Positions 13,324-20,813 of a stretch of 20,813 nt of DNA are shown piece after piece. How positions within the stretch are numbered: position 1 is the first letter of the stretch; every line of letters starts with the position of its first letter. This stretch comes from CAZFQG01 sp964520785 (GTDB lineage Bacteria; Planctomycetota; Planctomycetia; Pirellulales; Thermoguttaceae), in the NCBI GenBank assembly GCA_964520785.1, contig CAZFQG010000114.1, forward strand, positions 1 to 20,813, given 5' to 3'. A program made the position numbers and the translations under genes. The notes beneath the pieces are model-generated. The model saw only the letters and a list, made by a program, of their open reading frames with translations, had not been told where the DNA came from and did not search any database.

Positions 13324-14099
13324 ACTGGATCGCGGAACTGGATCTCGGCAAGTTTCTGCTCTTCACGCTGGTCTTCGTCCGCGTGAGCGGGATATGCGTG
13401 ACTGCGCCGGTGTATGGATCCGAGGAGGTCCCCCGGCAGGTCCGTGCGCTTTTCGCGGCGTCGATCGCGCTGTTGATCATGCCGTCGCAGTGGCACGTCG
13501 AGGTCGTTTACCCGGGGTCGATCTTCAACTATCTCGCGTTCGTCGGTTCGGAATTGCTTATCGGGTTGAGTCTTGGGCTGGGAATACACGTTCTCTTCAG
13601 TGGGATCCAATTGGCCGGGCTGGTGATCGGCCGCGTCAGCGGGCTGATGCTCGCGGACGTCTTCGACCCCGCCATGGGCGAAAACATCTCGATCTTCTCC
13701 AGAATGTACTATCTGGTCGCGGTCGCCGTATTCGTATGTATCGGAGGCCACCGGTTGCTTATGATGGGCCTGCTCGACACGTTTCGCGCGATTCCGCCCG
13801 GGATGGCGCAGGTTCCGGTCTCGCTCGGCGAAACGTTCACGACGATCCTCAACCAGAGCTTTCATCTGGGCTTCCGCGCCGGCGCGCCGGTCGTGGCGGC
13901 GGTGCTGGTTTCCACCGTCGTCCTTGGTCTGATCGCGCGGACGATGCCCCAGTTGAACATCTTGGCCGTCGGTTTCGGCCTGAATTCGATGCTGAGCCTC
14001 GGGATCATGGGATTCTCCCTCGGCGTCGCCGTCTGGGTGTTTCAGGAAGAAGTGGAACCGACGATCCGGATGGTCATGCGAGCACTCGTCGGAGGATAG
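13320..14099 (+). CDS. fliR: Flagellar export-gate protein FliR
   Basis: 259 aa, normal length. FliR is the single-copy gate subunit that joins the FliP ring to FlhB. The family pattern is clear: FTLVFVRVSGICVTAPVYGS, EVPRQVRALFAASIALLIMP, a conserved central stretch GSELLIGLSLGLGIHVLFSG, then GRVSGLMLADVFDP, RTMPQLNILAVGFGLN and a final helix and tail. The start ATG at 13320 matches homologue N-termini (MNWIAELDLGKFLLF) and sits in the ATGA overlap with the small ORF. There is no independent ribosome site. Confidence 0.95.
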   Translation: MNWIAELDLGKFLLFTLVFVRVSGICVTAPVYGSEEVPRQVRALFAASIALLIMPSQWHVEVVYPGSIFNYLAFVGSELLIGLSLGLGIHVLFSGIQLAGLVIGRVSGLMLADVFDPAMGENISIFSRMYYLVAVAVFVCIGGHRLLMMGLLDTFRAIPPGMAQVPVSLGETFTTILNQSFHLGFRAGAPVVAAVLVSTVVLGLIARTMPQLNILAVGFGLNSMLSLGIMGFSLGVAVWVFQEEVEPTIRMVMRALVGG

Positions 14100-14198
14100 C
14101 CTGAGCGGCGGTGCAACGTGAGCGAGAAGACGAAAACGGACGAGAATTGGAAAAGACGGCGTAATCGCGGCGGAAGATCGAATTAGCGCGAGAGAGTA

Positions 14199-15284
14199 AT
14201 GCCCGAGCAAAACGGAGAGAAGACCCACGATCCGACTCCCCACCGCAGGGAGGAAGCCCGGCGTAAAGGTCAGGTGGCGAAGAGCCAGGACCTCGCGTCG
14301 GCCGTGCTGCTGCTCGCGGCGCTGTTGGTGTTGCACATGACCGCGACGCCCCTATTCGAATACCTGTGGCAACACGCGAAGTCCCATTTGGGCGGCGAGC
14401 CGGTGCTGAACGTCGATGTCAGATGGGCCGTCCGCGAATGGAACGTGACGATGCTCGCTTTGGGCCGTACGCTCCTGCCCCTCCTGGGACTGGCGACGCT
14501 GGCGGCCGCTTTCGTGAACGTCATGCAGGTCGGATTTCTCTGGAACCCGGAGCGGCTCGTCCCGGACATCCAGCGTCTGGACCTCCTTTCGGGGTTGCAG
14601 CGGATGTTCTCTCTTCCGGGACTGATGAGACTGATCTTCGGTCTGTTCAAGATCGCGGTCATCGGCGCCACGGCCTACGTCGTGTTGTACGAGGACTTCG
14701 GCGCGATCATGGCGCTGGCCGGAGAGCCGGTTTTGAAGATCGCGACCTTCACGTTGAGTCTGATGTTTTGGACGACGGCGAAGATCGGCGGGATGCTGTT
14801 GATTCTCGCGCTGCTCGATTACGCCTTCCAGCGATGGAAGCACGAGCAGGACCTCAAAATGACGCACCAAGAACTCCGCGAAGAGCTGAAGAACCTTCAG
14901 GGGGACCCTCAAATCGCCGCGCGCCGCCGGGTGGTGCAACGACAATTGGCGATGAGCCGGATGGAAAACGCGATTCCCAAGGCGGACGTCGTGGTGACCA
15001 ACCCGACGGAATTGGCCGTTGCGCTGCGGTACGACCCCGACACGATGGACGCCCCTATCGTCGTCGCCAAAGGCGCCGGCGTCCTCGCCCAGCGGATTCG
15101 AAAGCTGGCCCTGGAGAACGGAATCCCCATCGTCGAGAAGAAAGCCCTCGCTCAAGCCCTCTACCGCCACGTGGAAGTCAATCAACCCATCCCCCCGGCG
15201 GAATACGCCGCCGTCGCCGAGATACTGGCATACGTCTACGAACTCAAAGGAAAAAAGATCCCCACCCCGCCCTCCGCCGCATAA
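14199..15284 (+). CDS. flhB: Flagellar export-switch protein FlhB (NPTE variant)
   Basis: 361 aa. FlhB binds the FliPQR gate and switches export from rod/hook to filament proteins after self-cleavage in its cytoplasmic domain. Features: N-terminal KTHDPTPHRREEARRKGQVA (typical of FlhB), four membrane helices (about 30-225), the linker AFQRWKHEQDLKMTHQELRE, and the cytoplasmic domain with DVVVTNPTELAVALRYD. The cleavage motif is NPTE (Asn268-Pro269-Thr270-Glu271) rather than the usual NPTH. ATG 14199 has GAGAGAG just upstream. It is the last gene of the block, 99 nt after fliR; flhA is not in this window. Confidence 0.95.
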   Translation: MPEQNGEKTHDPTPHRREEARRKGQVAKSQDLASAVLLLAALLVLHMTATPLFEYLWQHAKSHLGGEPVLNVDVRWAVREWNVTMLALGRTLLPLLGLATLAAAFVNVMQVGFLWNPERLVPDIQRLDLLSGLQRMFSLPGLMRLIFGLFKIAVIGATAYVVLYEDFGAIMALAGEPVLKIATFTLSLMFWTTAKIGGMLLILALLDYAFQRWKHEQDLKMTHQELREELKNLQGDPQIAARRRVVQRQLAMSRMENAIPKADVVVTNPTELAVALRYDPDTMDAPIVVAKGAGVLAQRIRKLALENGIPIVEKKALAQALYRHVEVNQPIPPAEYAAVAEILAYVYELKGKKIPTPPSAA

Positions 15285-15285
15285 G

Positions 15286-15315
15286 GGTGGGCGGAATCGC
15301 CGGGCGATTCTCACC
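15286..15315 (+). terminator. Hairpin after flhB, terminator-like without T-tract
   Basis: GAATCGC (15294-15300) and GCGATTC (15304-15310) form a perfect 7-bp stem with a 3-nt loop. An outer GGTG/CACC pairing (15286-15289 and 15312-15315) extends it with a bulge. It begins 1 nt after the flhB stop. No T-run follows. The remaining gap to 15520 also holds a 12-bp palindrome, GTGCCGCGGCAC (15346-15357), and no gene that I can support. Confidence 0.45.
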
Positions 15316-15520
15316 GAACAAGTCGTTGGAAAACTCCGACCGACCGTGCCGCGGCACGCGCAAGGCCGGGCAATCTGCGGCGATGTCTCTCCCGCACGAA
15401 GGAATTGACGCCATGGAACGATGGGGCGACTAAGCCGCCGCGAGTTGCTACAATGGAGGGAATCCGGCAGTTTCGGTCGGCAACGGATGAAGAAGAACCG
15501 TACGGCGAGAAGAACCCATC

Positions 15521-17878
15521 GTGACATCCAATTCAACGAGAACTGACGGGCGTCTCCGTCAACAAGACGCAACGGGCAGGTTCTTGGCTCTGCTTGCCGT
15601 TGCCTGCCTGATAGTTGCAGACGATACCCCCCGTGCAAGGTGCGACGAGCCGGAACATCCCCTCCGCACCTTGTCCGCCGACAACGGCATCGTCCGCGTG
15701 AGTATCGACCGGCGCGACGGGCGACTGTTGGAGCTTGTCGACCTGGGTTCGGCACACAACCATGCCGGCGAGTGCGAGCCGCGCGGCGGACTCTGGCGGA
15801 TCGGGTTCGTCGACGGGGCCGGGCGGAAGGCCGGACTGGAGCCGGCCGACGCGAAAGACTTCAGGTGTGAACCACTACCGGCGGAATCCGGACTACGGCT
15901 GATCTGGAGCCGTTTCGAGCGGCCGGGGTTCTCCGAATGCGAGGTGGATGCCACGATCCGGCTTCGCGACGGCGACCCGAACAGCCGCTGGGGGATTTCG
16001 GTTCGCCTGCCTGAAGGATTCGGCGTGGAGGAGATCGCGTTTCCGCGAGTGCAAGGCATTCGGCGGCAAGAGGACGAGCGGTTGGCCGTGCCGCTGTGGA
16101 TGGGTCACTTGTTGCCGAATCCCAGAGACCATCTGGCCGGCCCGGACGGCAAGGGGACGGCCTTGTGGTGGGAGTATCCCGGTTTTCTCTCGCTGCAATG
16201 CATCGCATACTACGCGGATCAGGGGAATGGGCTGTACGTGGCCTGTGAAGACCCCGGCGTGGCGCGGAAGCGGTTCGTCATTGCCGGCGCTCCCGGCGGC
16301 GAGGTCGATTTTACGGTTGCCCACCAACCGGCCGATCCGGCGGCCCAGGAGACTCGTTATGTTCTACCGTACGAGGCCCTTCTCGGGGTTTTCCAGGGAG
16401 ACTGGATTACCGCGGCCGAGCGATACCGCGAGTGGGGAACGCGGCAATTCTGGGCGAAGGAGAGCCGACTGAACCGGGGACTCGTTCCACGATGGGTGTT
16501 GGATACCGGGATGTGGACGTGGAATCGCGGCCACTCGCCCGGCGTGCTTCCCCCGGCCGCCGCTCTGCAAAAGGAACTGGGGCTTCCGGTCCGCGTCTTG
16601 TGGCACTGGTGGCACGGCTGCCCCTATGACATCGGCTTTCCCGAATACCTGCCGCCGCGCGAGGGGACCGAGCCGTTCAAGGCGGCGGTTGCCAAGGCGC
16701 ACGAGGACGGAGTGCGGATGCTGGTTTATATGAACCAGCGCGCGTGGGGGTTGAGCACCAAGAGCTGGAAGGAGGAGGGGGCCGAGCAGTTTGCCGTCAA
16801 GGGTGCGGATGGGAGGATTCGGCCGGAGGTATACAACACGTTCACCAAGCAGGCCCTCGTCTCGATGTGCATGGCGACTCCCTTCTGGCGGAACAAATAC
16901 GCGGGGATCGCGGAGGAGGCGTTCGACGACCTGGGAGTGGACGGCATTTACATGGACCAGGCGTGCATCCAGCCGCGATGTTACGATCCGAACCACGGCC
17001 ACCCGCGCGGCGGAGGCGATTCGTGGCTCAAAGGTTTCCAATCGCTCACCGAAGACCTGCGGCGGCGGTGCGACGGGGACCGCCCCATCGTTTTGGCCGG
17101 CGAAGGATGCGGCGAGGCGTGGCTGCCCTATCTCGACCTCATGCTGACCCTCGAACTGAGTTGCGAACGGTACCGGGCACTCAACGACCCTTGGGAGGTG
17201 ATTCCCTTCTTTCAAGCCGTCTATCACCCTTACGCGACGACTTTCGGGAACTACTCATCCCTCTCCATGCCCCCTTACGACGAGCTTTGGCCGGCCGAGT
17301 TCGCCCCGGCCGAGCCGCTGGCGCCGCTGGATTCGAAGTTCTCCCGCCAGTTCCGGCTGGAGCAGGCGAGAGCGTTTGTCTGGGGGCATCAGCCGACGTT
17401 GGCGAATTTCCTCCCAAGCCATTTCGAAACGCGTCCGGGCGAATTGGCGTTCGCGATGAAACTCGCTCGGATTCGGCGCCTCGCCGGCGCGTATCTAGCC
17501 AAGGGGGAGTTTCTCCGCCCGCCGAAGCTGGACATTCCCCTGGTCGACTCGGCGTTTTCACGGCTTTCGATTTACGCGGGTCAGGGCTCGCGGTTGACCT
17601 CGTATGAGAAGTCGCACCCGGCCGTCCTGGCCGGCGCCTGGCGCGGCGCGGACGGCGGCGTGGCGATCGCGCTGGCGAACGTTACGGAAAACCGGGTCTC
17701 GTTCAAAATGCCTCTCGACACGCGCTACTACGGCATTTCCCCCCGGCCGAAGGTCTTCCGGATCGACGAATCGGGCCGCTCCCCGATCGCACCGGCACCC
17801 GACCCAGCCACCGAACCGCTCACGATGGAACTGGCGCCGGAAGGGGCGTGTGTCATCGAGTTTACCCCTTTTCCATGA
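15521..17878 (+). CDS. Secreted glycoside-hydrolase-like TIM-barrel protein (DUF6259-like)
   Basis: 785 aa from GTG 15521. A hydrophobic segment (FLALLAVACLIVAD, about 21-34) suggests export. An N-terminal beta-sandwich (about 45-310) precedes a TIM barrel (about 320-640) with VLWHWWHGCPYDIGFPEYLP, VRMLVYMNQRAWG, LGVDGIYMDQACIQPRCYDP and IVLAGEGCGEAWLPYLDLML. A C-terminal beta domain closes the protein. By analogy with GH36/GH101-type enzymes, Asp479 in IYMDQ is the likely nucleophile and Glu528 or Glu532 the acid/base. I place it near DUF6259 from memory, and the substrate is unknown. The ribosome site is weak (GAGAAG), and a 19-codon ORF from ATG 15487 overlaps the start. A terminator-like hairpin follows the stop. 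Confidence 0.8.
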   Translation: MTSNSTRTDGRLRQQDATGRFLALLAVACLIVADDTPRARCDEPEHPLRTLSADNGIVRVSIDRRDGRLLELVDLGSAHNHAGECEPRGGLWRIGFVDGAGRKAGLEPADAKDFRCEPLPAESGLRLIWSRFERPGFSECEVDATIRLRDGDPNSRWGISVRLPEGFGVEEIAFPRVQGIRRQEDERLAVPLWMGHLLPNPRDHLAGPDGKGTALWWEYPGFLSLQCIAYYADQGNGLYVACEDPGVARKRFVIAGAPGGEVDFTVAHQPADPAAQETRYVLPYEALLGVFQGDWITAAERYREWGTRQFWAKESRLNRGLVPRWVLDTGMWTWNRGHSPGVLPPAAALQKELGLPVRVLWHWWHGCPYDIGFPEYLPPREGTEPFKAAVAKAHEDGVRMLVYMNQRAWGLSTKSWKEEGAEQFAVKGADGRIRPEVYNTFTKQALVSMCMATPFWRNKYAGIAEEAFDDLGVDGIYMDQACIQPRCYDPNHGHPRGGGDSWLKGFQSLTEDLRRRCDGDRPIVLAGEGCGEAWLPYLDLMLTLELSCERYRALNDPWEVIPFFQAVYHPYATTFGNYSSLSMPPYDELWPAEFAPAEPLAPLDSKFSRQFRLEQARAFVWGHQPTLANFLPSHFETRPGELAFAMKLARIRRLAGAYLAKGEFLRPPKLDIPLVDSAFSRLSIYAGQGSRLTSYEKSHPAVLAGAWRGADGGVAIALANVTENRVSFKMPLDTRYYGISPRPKVFRIDESGRSPIAPAPDPATEPLTMELAPEGACVIEFTPFP

Positions 17879-17906
17879 GGGCGCCTTACGCCCTGTTCCT
17901 TTTTTT
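17878..17906 (+). terminator. Rho-independent terminator after the DUF6259-like gene
   Basis: AGGGCG (17878-17883) and CGCCCT (17889-17894) form a 6-bp stem with a CCTTA loop. A T-rich stretch follows (GTTCC, then seven T at 17900-17906). The stem begins in the TGA stop codon and precedes the beta-helix gene by only about 15 nt, so the two genes may be partly uncoupled. Confidence 0.6.
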
Positions 17907-17921
17907 CCTTGGAGTCCTGGA

Positions 17922-19781
17922 ATGAAATCCTTCGTACTTCTCGTCGTCTGTGCGGTGACATTGCTCCCCATCCTCCCGTGCCGGGCCGTCGCCACCGACT
18001 ACTACGTCGCGGCAAACGGCGCGGACGACAACCCCGGTACTTCGCCGGAGTTGGCCTGGAAGACGCTCGGGCGCGTCAATTCCGCGGCGCTTCAGCCGGG
18101 GGATTCGGTTCTCTTCCGTCGCGGCGACGTCTGGCGAGGTTCCCTGCGGCCCAAGAGCGGCGGCCCCGACGGAGTCGTCCGCTACGCCGACTTCGGCGAA
18201 GGCCCCAAGCCGCTTCTGCTGGGTTCCGTATCGAGAAACCGCCCCGAGCATTGGAGACGGACCGCGCCTGGGATCTGGACGACCGGCGGGCCCCCGAGAG
18301 GAGAACCGACCGGCGAGGTTCGTTGTCTGGAAGACTGGCATTGCCACACCGAGGCCGGGGCGGCAACGGCGGTCTCCGCCGAGGAGGACGCCGATTCCAA
18401 GCGTATTCTCGCCATTCGATGCGTCCAACCCGGCGCACGGAGCAACCATATCCAGCTCAGCCATTCCCCGGTTCCCATCGCGGAAGGAAAGGTCTACCGG
18501 GTCCGTTTTCGCGCGGCGTGTACGGTTCCTGTCTTTATTCAGACACCGACCTTGATGAAGAGCGGCCCGCCGTGGACGCACTATTCGCCGGCCATGCCTC
18601 CGAAAGAGCTGCGGGTCGATGGGGAGTGGAAGGAGTTCGAACGGTTCTACGTCGCCGATACCACGAGCGAGTCCGCGCGGCTGACGTTTTTCCTCGGAGA
18701 CGTTCTTCCCGAGGGGGCCGTATTGCGTTTGGCGGAAGTGACGTTCGCCGAGGTGGAGAGCAACCTGGGCGAATACCTGTCCCACGACGTGGGCAATATC
18801 ATCTTCGACGGCGAGGCCTCGTGCGGCGTGAAAGTGTGGGAACCCGCCGATTTGAAGGAGCCGGGCCGGTACTGGTACGACGAGGAGAGCCACACGGTCT
18901 CGCTTTGCTGTGAGAAGAATCCGGCCGAGGCGCATACCGAAATCGAATGCGCCCTGCGGATCCACATCATCGACCAATCGTCCGCTGCCTACGTCACGTA
19001 CGAGAACTTGGCGCTGAAGTACGGCGCGGCGCACGGCATCGGCGGCGCGGCGACGGCGTTCATTACGGTCCGGAACTGCGATTTCGGATATATCGGCGGT
19101 GGTGACCAGCGCGGCGGGACGCACACGGTCCGGTTCGGCAACGGCGTGGAATTCTGGCACGCCGCACACGATTGCCTCGTGGAAGGGTGCCGCCTGTGGG
19201 AGATCTACGACGCGGCCCTGACGAACCAGGCCTCCGGACCCCCGTGCGAACAGGTAAACATCGTCTACCGAAACAACGTCATCTGGAATTGCGAGTATTC
19301 CTTCGAGTACTGGAATCGGCCCGAGGCGTCTCTCACCAAGAACGTGGTCTTCGAGAACAACGTCTGCATGGACGCCGGAGCCGGCTGGGGACACACCCAA
19401 CGTCCCGATCCCAGCGGGCGGCATCTGTGCTTCTACGCCAGTCCCGCCCGGGCCGAGGGGATCGTCATTCGCGATAACGTCTTCTACGGCGCGGCGAAGA
19501 ATGCCTTCTACGCGCCAAGCTGGTCGCGCGAAGCGATCGAGGGGCTTGCGCTTTCGAACAACGTCTGGTGGCAGCCGGAGGGGGTCATGGTCCTCGTCGC
19601 CGGCGAGTCGTACCCCATGGTTGAGTTCGCGCGGTTCCAAGCCGCGTTCGGTTTCGCCCCGGACGACGTCGCTCCCGAGAAGCCCTCTCTCGCCGCCGAC
19701 CCCATGGCTGAACCCCCGAAGAACGGCGGTTATCGCCTTCTCCCCTGGGTGAAAGAACGCGGAATCGGCCCGAGCCGATGA
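17922..19781 (+). CDS. Secreted right-handed beta-helix protein, candidate polysaccharide lyase/hydrolase
   Basis: 619 aa from ATG 17922, with GGAG 7 nt upstream. A signal peptide (SFVLLVVCAVTLLPILPCRA, about 3-22) leads to TDYYVAANGADDNPGTS and WKTLGRVNSAALQPGDSVLF, the N-terminal cap found in DUF1565 and pectate-lyase-like beta-helix proteins. A jelly-roll-like insert (about 125-255, with AEGKVYRVRFRAAC and ESARLTFFLGDV) resembles a carbohydrate-binding module. The helix (about 330-560) shows repeating turns: YVTYENLALKYG, FITVRNCDFGYI, NIVYRNNVIWNCEYSFEYW, NVVFENNVCMDAG, IVIRDNVFYGAAKNAFY, GLALSNNVWW. Such proteins usually cleave or bind uronic-acid polysaccharides; catalytic residues cannot be named. 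It follows the DUF6259-like gene after 43 nt. Confidence 0.82.
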   Translation: MKSFVLLVVCAVTLLPILPCRAVATDYYVAANGADDNPGTSPELAWKTLGRVNSAALQPGDSVLFRRGDVWRGSLRPKSGGPDGVVRYADFGEGPKPLLLGSVSRNRPEHWRRTAPGIWTTGGPPRGEPTGEVRCLEDWHCHTEAGAATAVSAEEDADSKRILAIRCVQPGARSNHIQLSHSPVPIAEGKVYRVRFRAACTVPVFIQTPTLMKSGPPWTHYSPAMPPKELRVDGEWKEFERFYVADTTSESARLTFFLGDVLPEGAVLRLAEVTFAEVESNLGEYLSHDVGNIIFDGEASCGVKVWEPADLKEPGRYWYDEESHTVSLCCEKNPAEAHTEIECALRIHIIDQSSAAYVTYENLALKYGAAHGIGGAATAFITVRNCDFGYIGGGDQRGGTHTVRFGNGVEFWHAAHDCLVEGCRLWEIYDAALTNQASGPPCEQVNIVYRNNVIWNCEYSFEYWNRPEASLTKNVVFENNVCMDAGAGWGHTQRPDPSGRHLCFYASPARAEGIVIRDNVFYGAAKNAFYAPSWSREAIEGLALSNNVWWQPEGVMVLVAGESYPMVEFARFQAAFGFAPDDVAPEKPSLAADPMAEPPKNGGYRLLPWVKERGIGPSR

Positions 19782-20044
19782 AACCCCCGTAGAGCAAAGC
19801 AGAATTGAAAGCTGGCGTTTAGCGTGTCAAAGCGTTCCCGCCACTGCTCCAATTTCGCCTTGATATCCGCTTTGGCCTGATACGACATCCACCAAATACC
19901 TGATATCCGTTGGAGTTCAACCTGTATCGCCTGGGCACTCGTCAACTGCCTTGCGTCCGCGAGTATATGATGCCCTCAGTTTTTCGTTCGGAGCGAGACC
20001 GGACAGATTGTCCTCCATCTGGTCGTTGCACGTGACCATCTCGT
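19782..20044. other. Gene-poor stretch with possible decayed coding sequence
   Basis: 263 nt with lower GC than the upstream genes. On the minus strand one frame has a plausible protein-like stretch (HHILADARQLTSAQAIQVEL, continuing RISGIWWMSYQAKADIK to about 19790), and another frame nearby reads GREVADEYGLGVPLFIQYMN around 20100-20040. Neither has a convincing start and I recognise neither. They may be remnants of genes broken by frameshifts. Confidence 0.35.
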
Positions 20045-20376
20045 TCATGTACTGGATGAACAATGGTACACCCAGCCCATATTCGTCCGCCACTTCCCGA
20101 CCGTGCTGAACGTATACGTTTGGGAAACAAGGTCATTGACGCTGACCACCATCGTCTTCGTGGTGGAACCTCCAGCCAGGTTGCCGGCCATCGCGAAGCG
20201 AAGCAGATAGGTCTGTCCGATTACGGTCGGAATCCCGTTTGTCGCGAAGATAGTCCCGTCATCGCCGCCCGCCAAGTCAATGCTGTACGATCCCGCGGCC
20301 GCCGTCCAGTACGTTCCGATCCAATCGATGGAATTGCCGCCAACAGCCACCCGTCGATGGCAGTGCTTCCGTATCT
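20045..20376 (-). pseudogene. Frameshifted remnant of a DUF642/choice-of-anchor-type secreted protein
   Basis: On the minus strand one frame reads GSTAIDGW (about 20370-20347) and then stops matching. The next frame continues with VGGNSIDWIGTYWTAAAGSY, SIDLAGGDDGTIFATNGI, GQTYLLRFAMAGNLAGG, KTMVVSVND, QTYTFSTVGKWRTNMGWVYH. Together these follow the order seen in DUF642-like choice-of-anchor C proteins (secreted beta-sandwich proteins with anchor signals). The break lies directly after the Trp codon, near 20345-20347, and is a shift of -1 or +2. The upstream half is lost and the frame ends at TGA 20047-20045 before the domain's usual end, so the gene is broken at both ends. Family assignment is from memory. 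Confidence 0.65.
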
Positions 20377-20409
20377 GCCTCAGGAAGAGTTGCCTCAGCG
20401 AAAGATAAA

Positions 20410-20481
20410 AGGCGCCGCCCGGATTCGAACCGGGGATGATGGATTTGCAATCCACTGCCTTAGCCACTTGGCCACGGCGCC
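20410..20481 (-). tRNA. tRNA-Cys (GCA)
   Basis: Read on the minus strand, the acceptor arms GGCGCCG and CGGCGCC pair perfectly over 7 bp. The anticodon stem GTGGA/TCCAT (one G-U pair at its outer end) encloses the loop TTGCAAA with anticodon GCA (Cys), and the T arm is CCCGG-TTCGAAT-CCGGG. The discriminator base is T (U73), an identity element for Cys. The CCA end is not encoded. An open reading frame running across this gene on the same strand is incidental. Confidence 0.97.
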
Positions 20482-20813
20482 CTATATGATCACTCGATTG
20501 GGCTTTTAGAAACGAAACCCACTCTTGTAGTCCAATATGACCCCCCAGCCAGGTCATGTAGGATAGGATAATACAATTATTCGACCTGTGACGGCTGCAA
20601 CTTGAGATCAAATTATAGGGGCCGTCTTCGTTTGGGAAAAGGGGATCATCCGGGCGCATTCGCGGGTGGGGGAGAATTCTGTTCGCGGCGGCAGGATTTG
20701 CGCATCTTATGTAAATTACTTAATACGCAAATTAGCGCGCATTTTTTTCATAACGTCTTGCATAGCCATCCCAAACCGGATATACTGTAGGTTCGTATCG
20801 GATATCCGCGTTT
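20482..20813. other. Region upstream of tRNA-Cys, AT-richer tail, no gene supported
   Basis: 332 nt. On the minus strand TATAAT (20612-20617) is a perfect -10 hexamer, but it has no good -35 and lies about 130 nt before the tRNA. An alternative TTGCAG (20594-20599) with an AT-rich patch further on could serve too. From about 20695 the sequence becomes AT-rich (ACGCAAATTAGCGCGCATTT, then a T-run). It ends with a 10-bp palindrome CGGATATCCG (20799-20808). An open frame on the plus strand from 20602 has no ribosome site and no recognisable content. Confidence 0.4.

Noticed and set aside
13257..14336. Long minus-strand open frame opposite fliR
   Set aside because: A GC-rich shadow frame rich in His, Arg and Asp, with no family resemblance. 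fliR on the plus strand is certain.
17886..19640. Long minus-strand open frame opposite the beta-helix gene
   Set aside because: A shadow of high third-position GC. Composition is Arg/Val/Gly-rich with no motifs, and the plus-strand gene has signal peptide and fold features.
20411..20481. tRNA-Cys as an att site of an integrated element
   Set aside because: No repeat of the tRNA 3' end and no integrase gene are present in the window, so integration cannot be claimed.
20411..20659. Long minus-strand open frame across 20045-20659
   Set aside because: Its middle is the tRNA-Cys gene read as protein (VAKAVDCKSIIPGSNPGG is a known tRNA translation artefact). Only the part below about 20343 carries protein similarity.
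1..20813. CRISPR arrays, toxin-antitoxin pairs or defence genes
   Set aside because: No regularly spaced repeats, Cas proteins, nucleases, or small toxin-antitoxin gene pairs were recognisable on either strand.

Overview
The window looks like a piece of a GC-rich chromosome from a member of the Planctomycetota. The evidence is a DUF1559-type protein with its H-x9-DG C-terminal motif (a family strongly expanded in that phylum), a PknB-like Ser/Thr kinase with a membrane anchor, several secreted carbohydrate-active proteins, a coiled-coil/beta-barrel porin, and an HpnH-type radical SAM enzyme for hopanoids. The phylum is inferred from gene content only. No rRNA or universal marker gene is present.

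Layout. 1-2.6 kb: end of a DUF1559 gene, a strong terminator, a secreted glycerophosphodiester phosphodiesterase, then a convergent FAH-family hydrolase with a signal peptide. 2.7-6.4 kb: a secreted GH78-like alpha-L-rhamnosidase (minus strand), divergent from an outer-membrane porin (plus strand). 6.35-9.5 kb: a membrane Ser/Thr kinase (minus strand) whose stop codon overlaps that of the porin, divergent from hpnH. 9.8-15.3 kb: a flagellar block fliL-fliN-fliO-fliP-fliQ-fliR-flhB. This encodes the export-gate core (FliOPQR-FlhB), a switch protein and FliL, but fliM is missing from its usual place between fliL and fliN. 15.5-19.8 kb: two secreted carbohydrate-active candidates, a DUF6259-like TIM-barrel protein and a right-handed beta-helix protein. 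19.8-20.8 kb: a decayed region with a frameshifted DUF642/choice-of-anchor-like fragment, then tRNA-Cys(GCA) on the minus strand and an AT-richer tail without a recognisable gene.

How the parts fit. The rhamnosidase, beta-helix protein, DUF6259-like protein and porin fit a lifestyle of degrading complex polysaccharide and taking up the products, although they do not form one operon. The flagellar genes are closely spaced, with a GTG-start overlap (fliO/fliP) and an ATGA junction between an unrecognised 49-codon ORF and fliR, suggesting translational coupling. I see no defence system, CRISPR array, intact mobile element or clearly new multi-gene system. The most unusual items are the small ORF coupled to fliR, the NPTE variant of the FlhB cleavage motif, and the frameshifted gene remnant beside tRNA-Cys.
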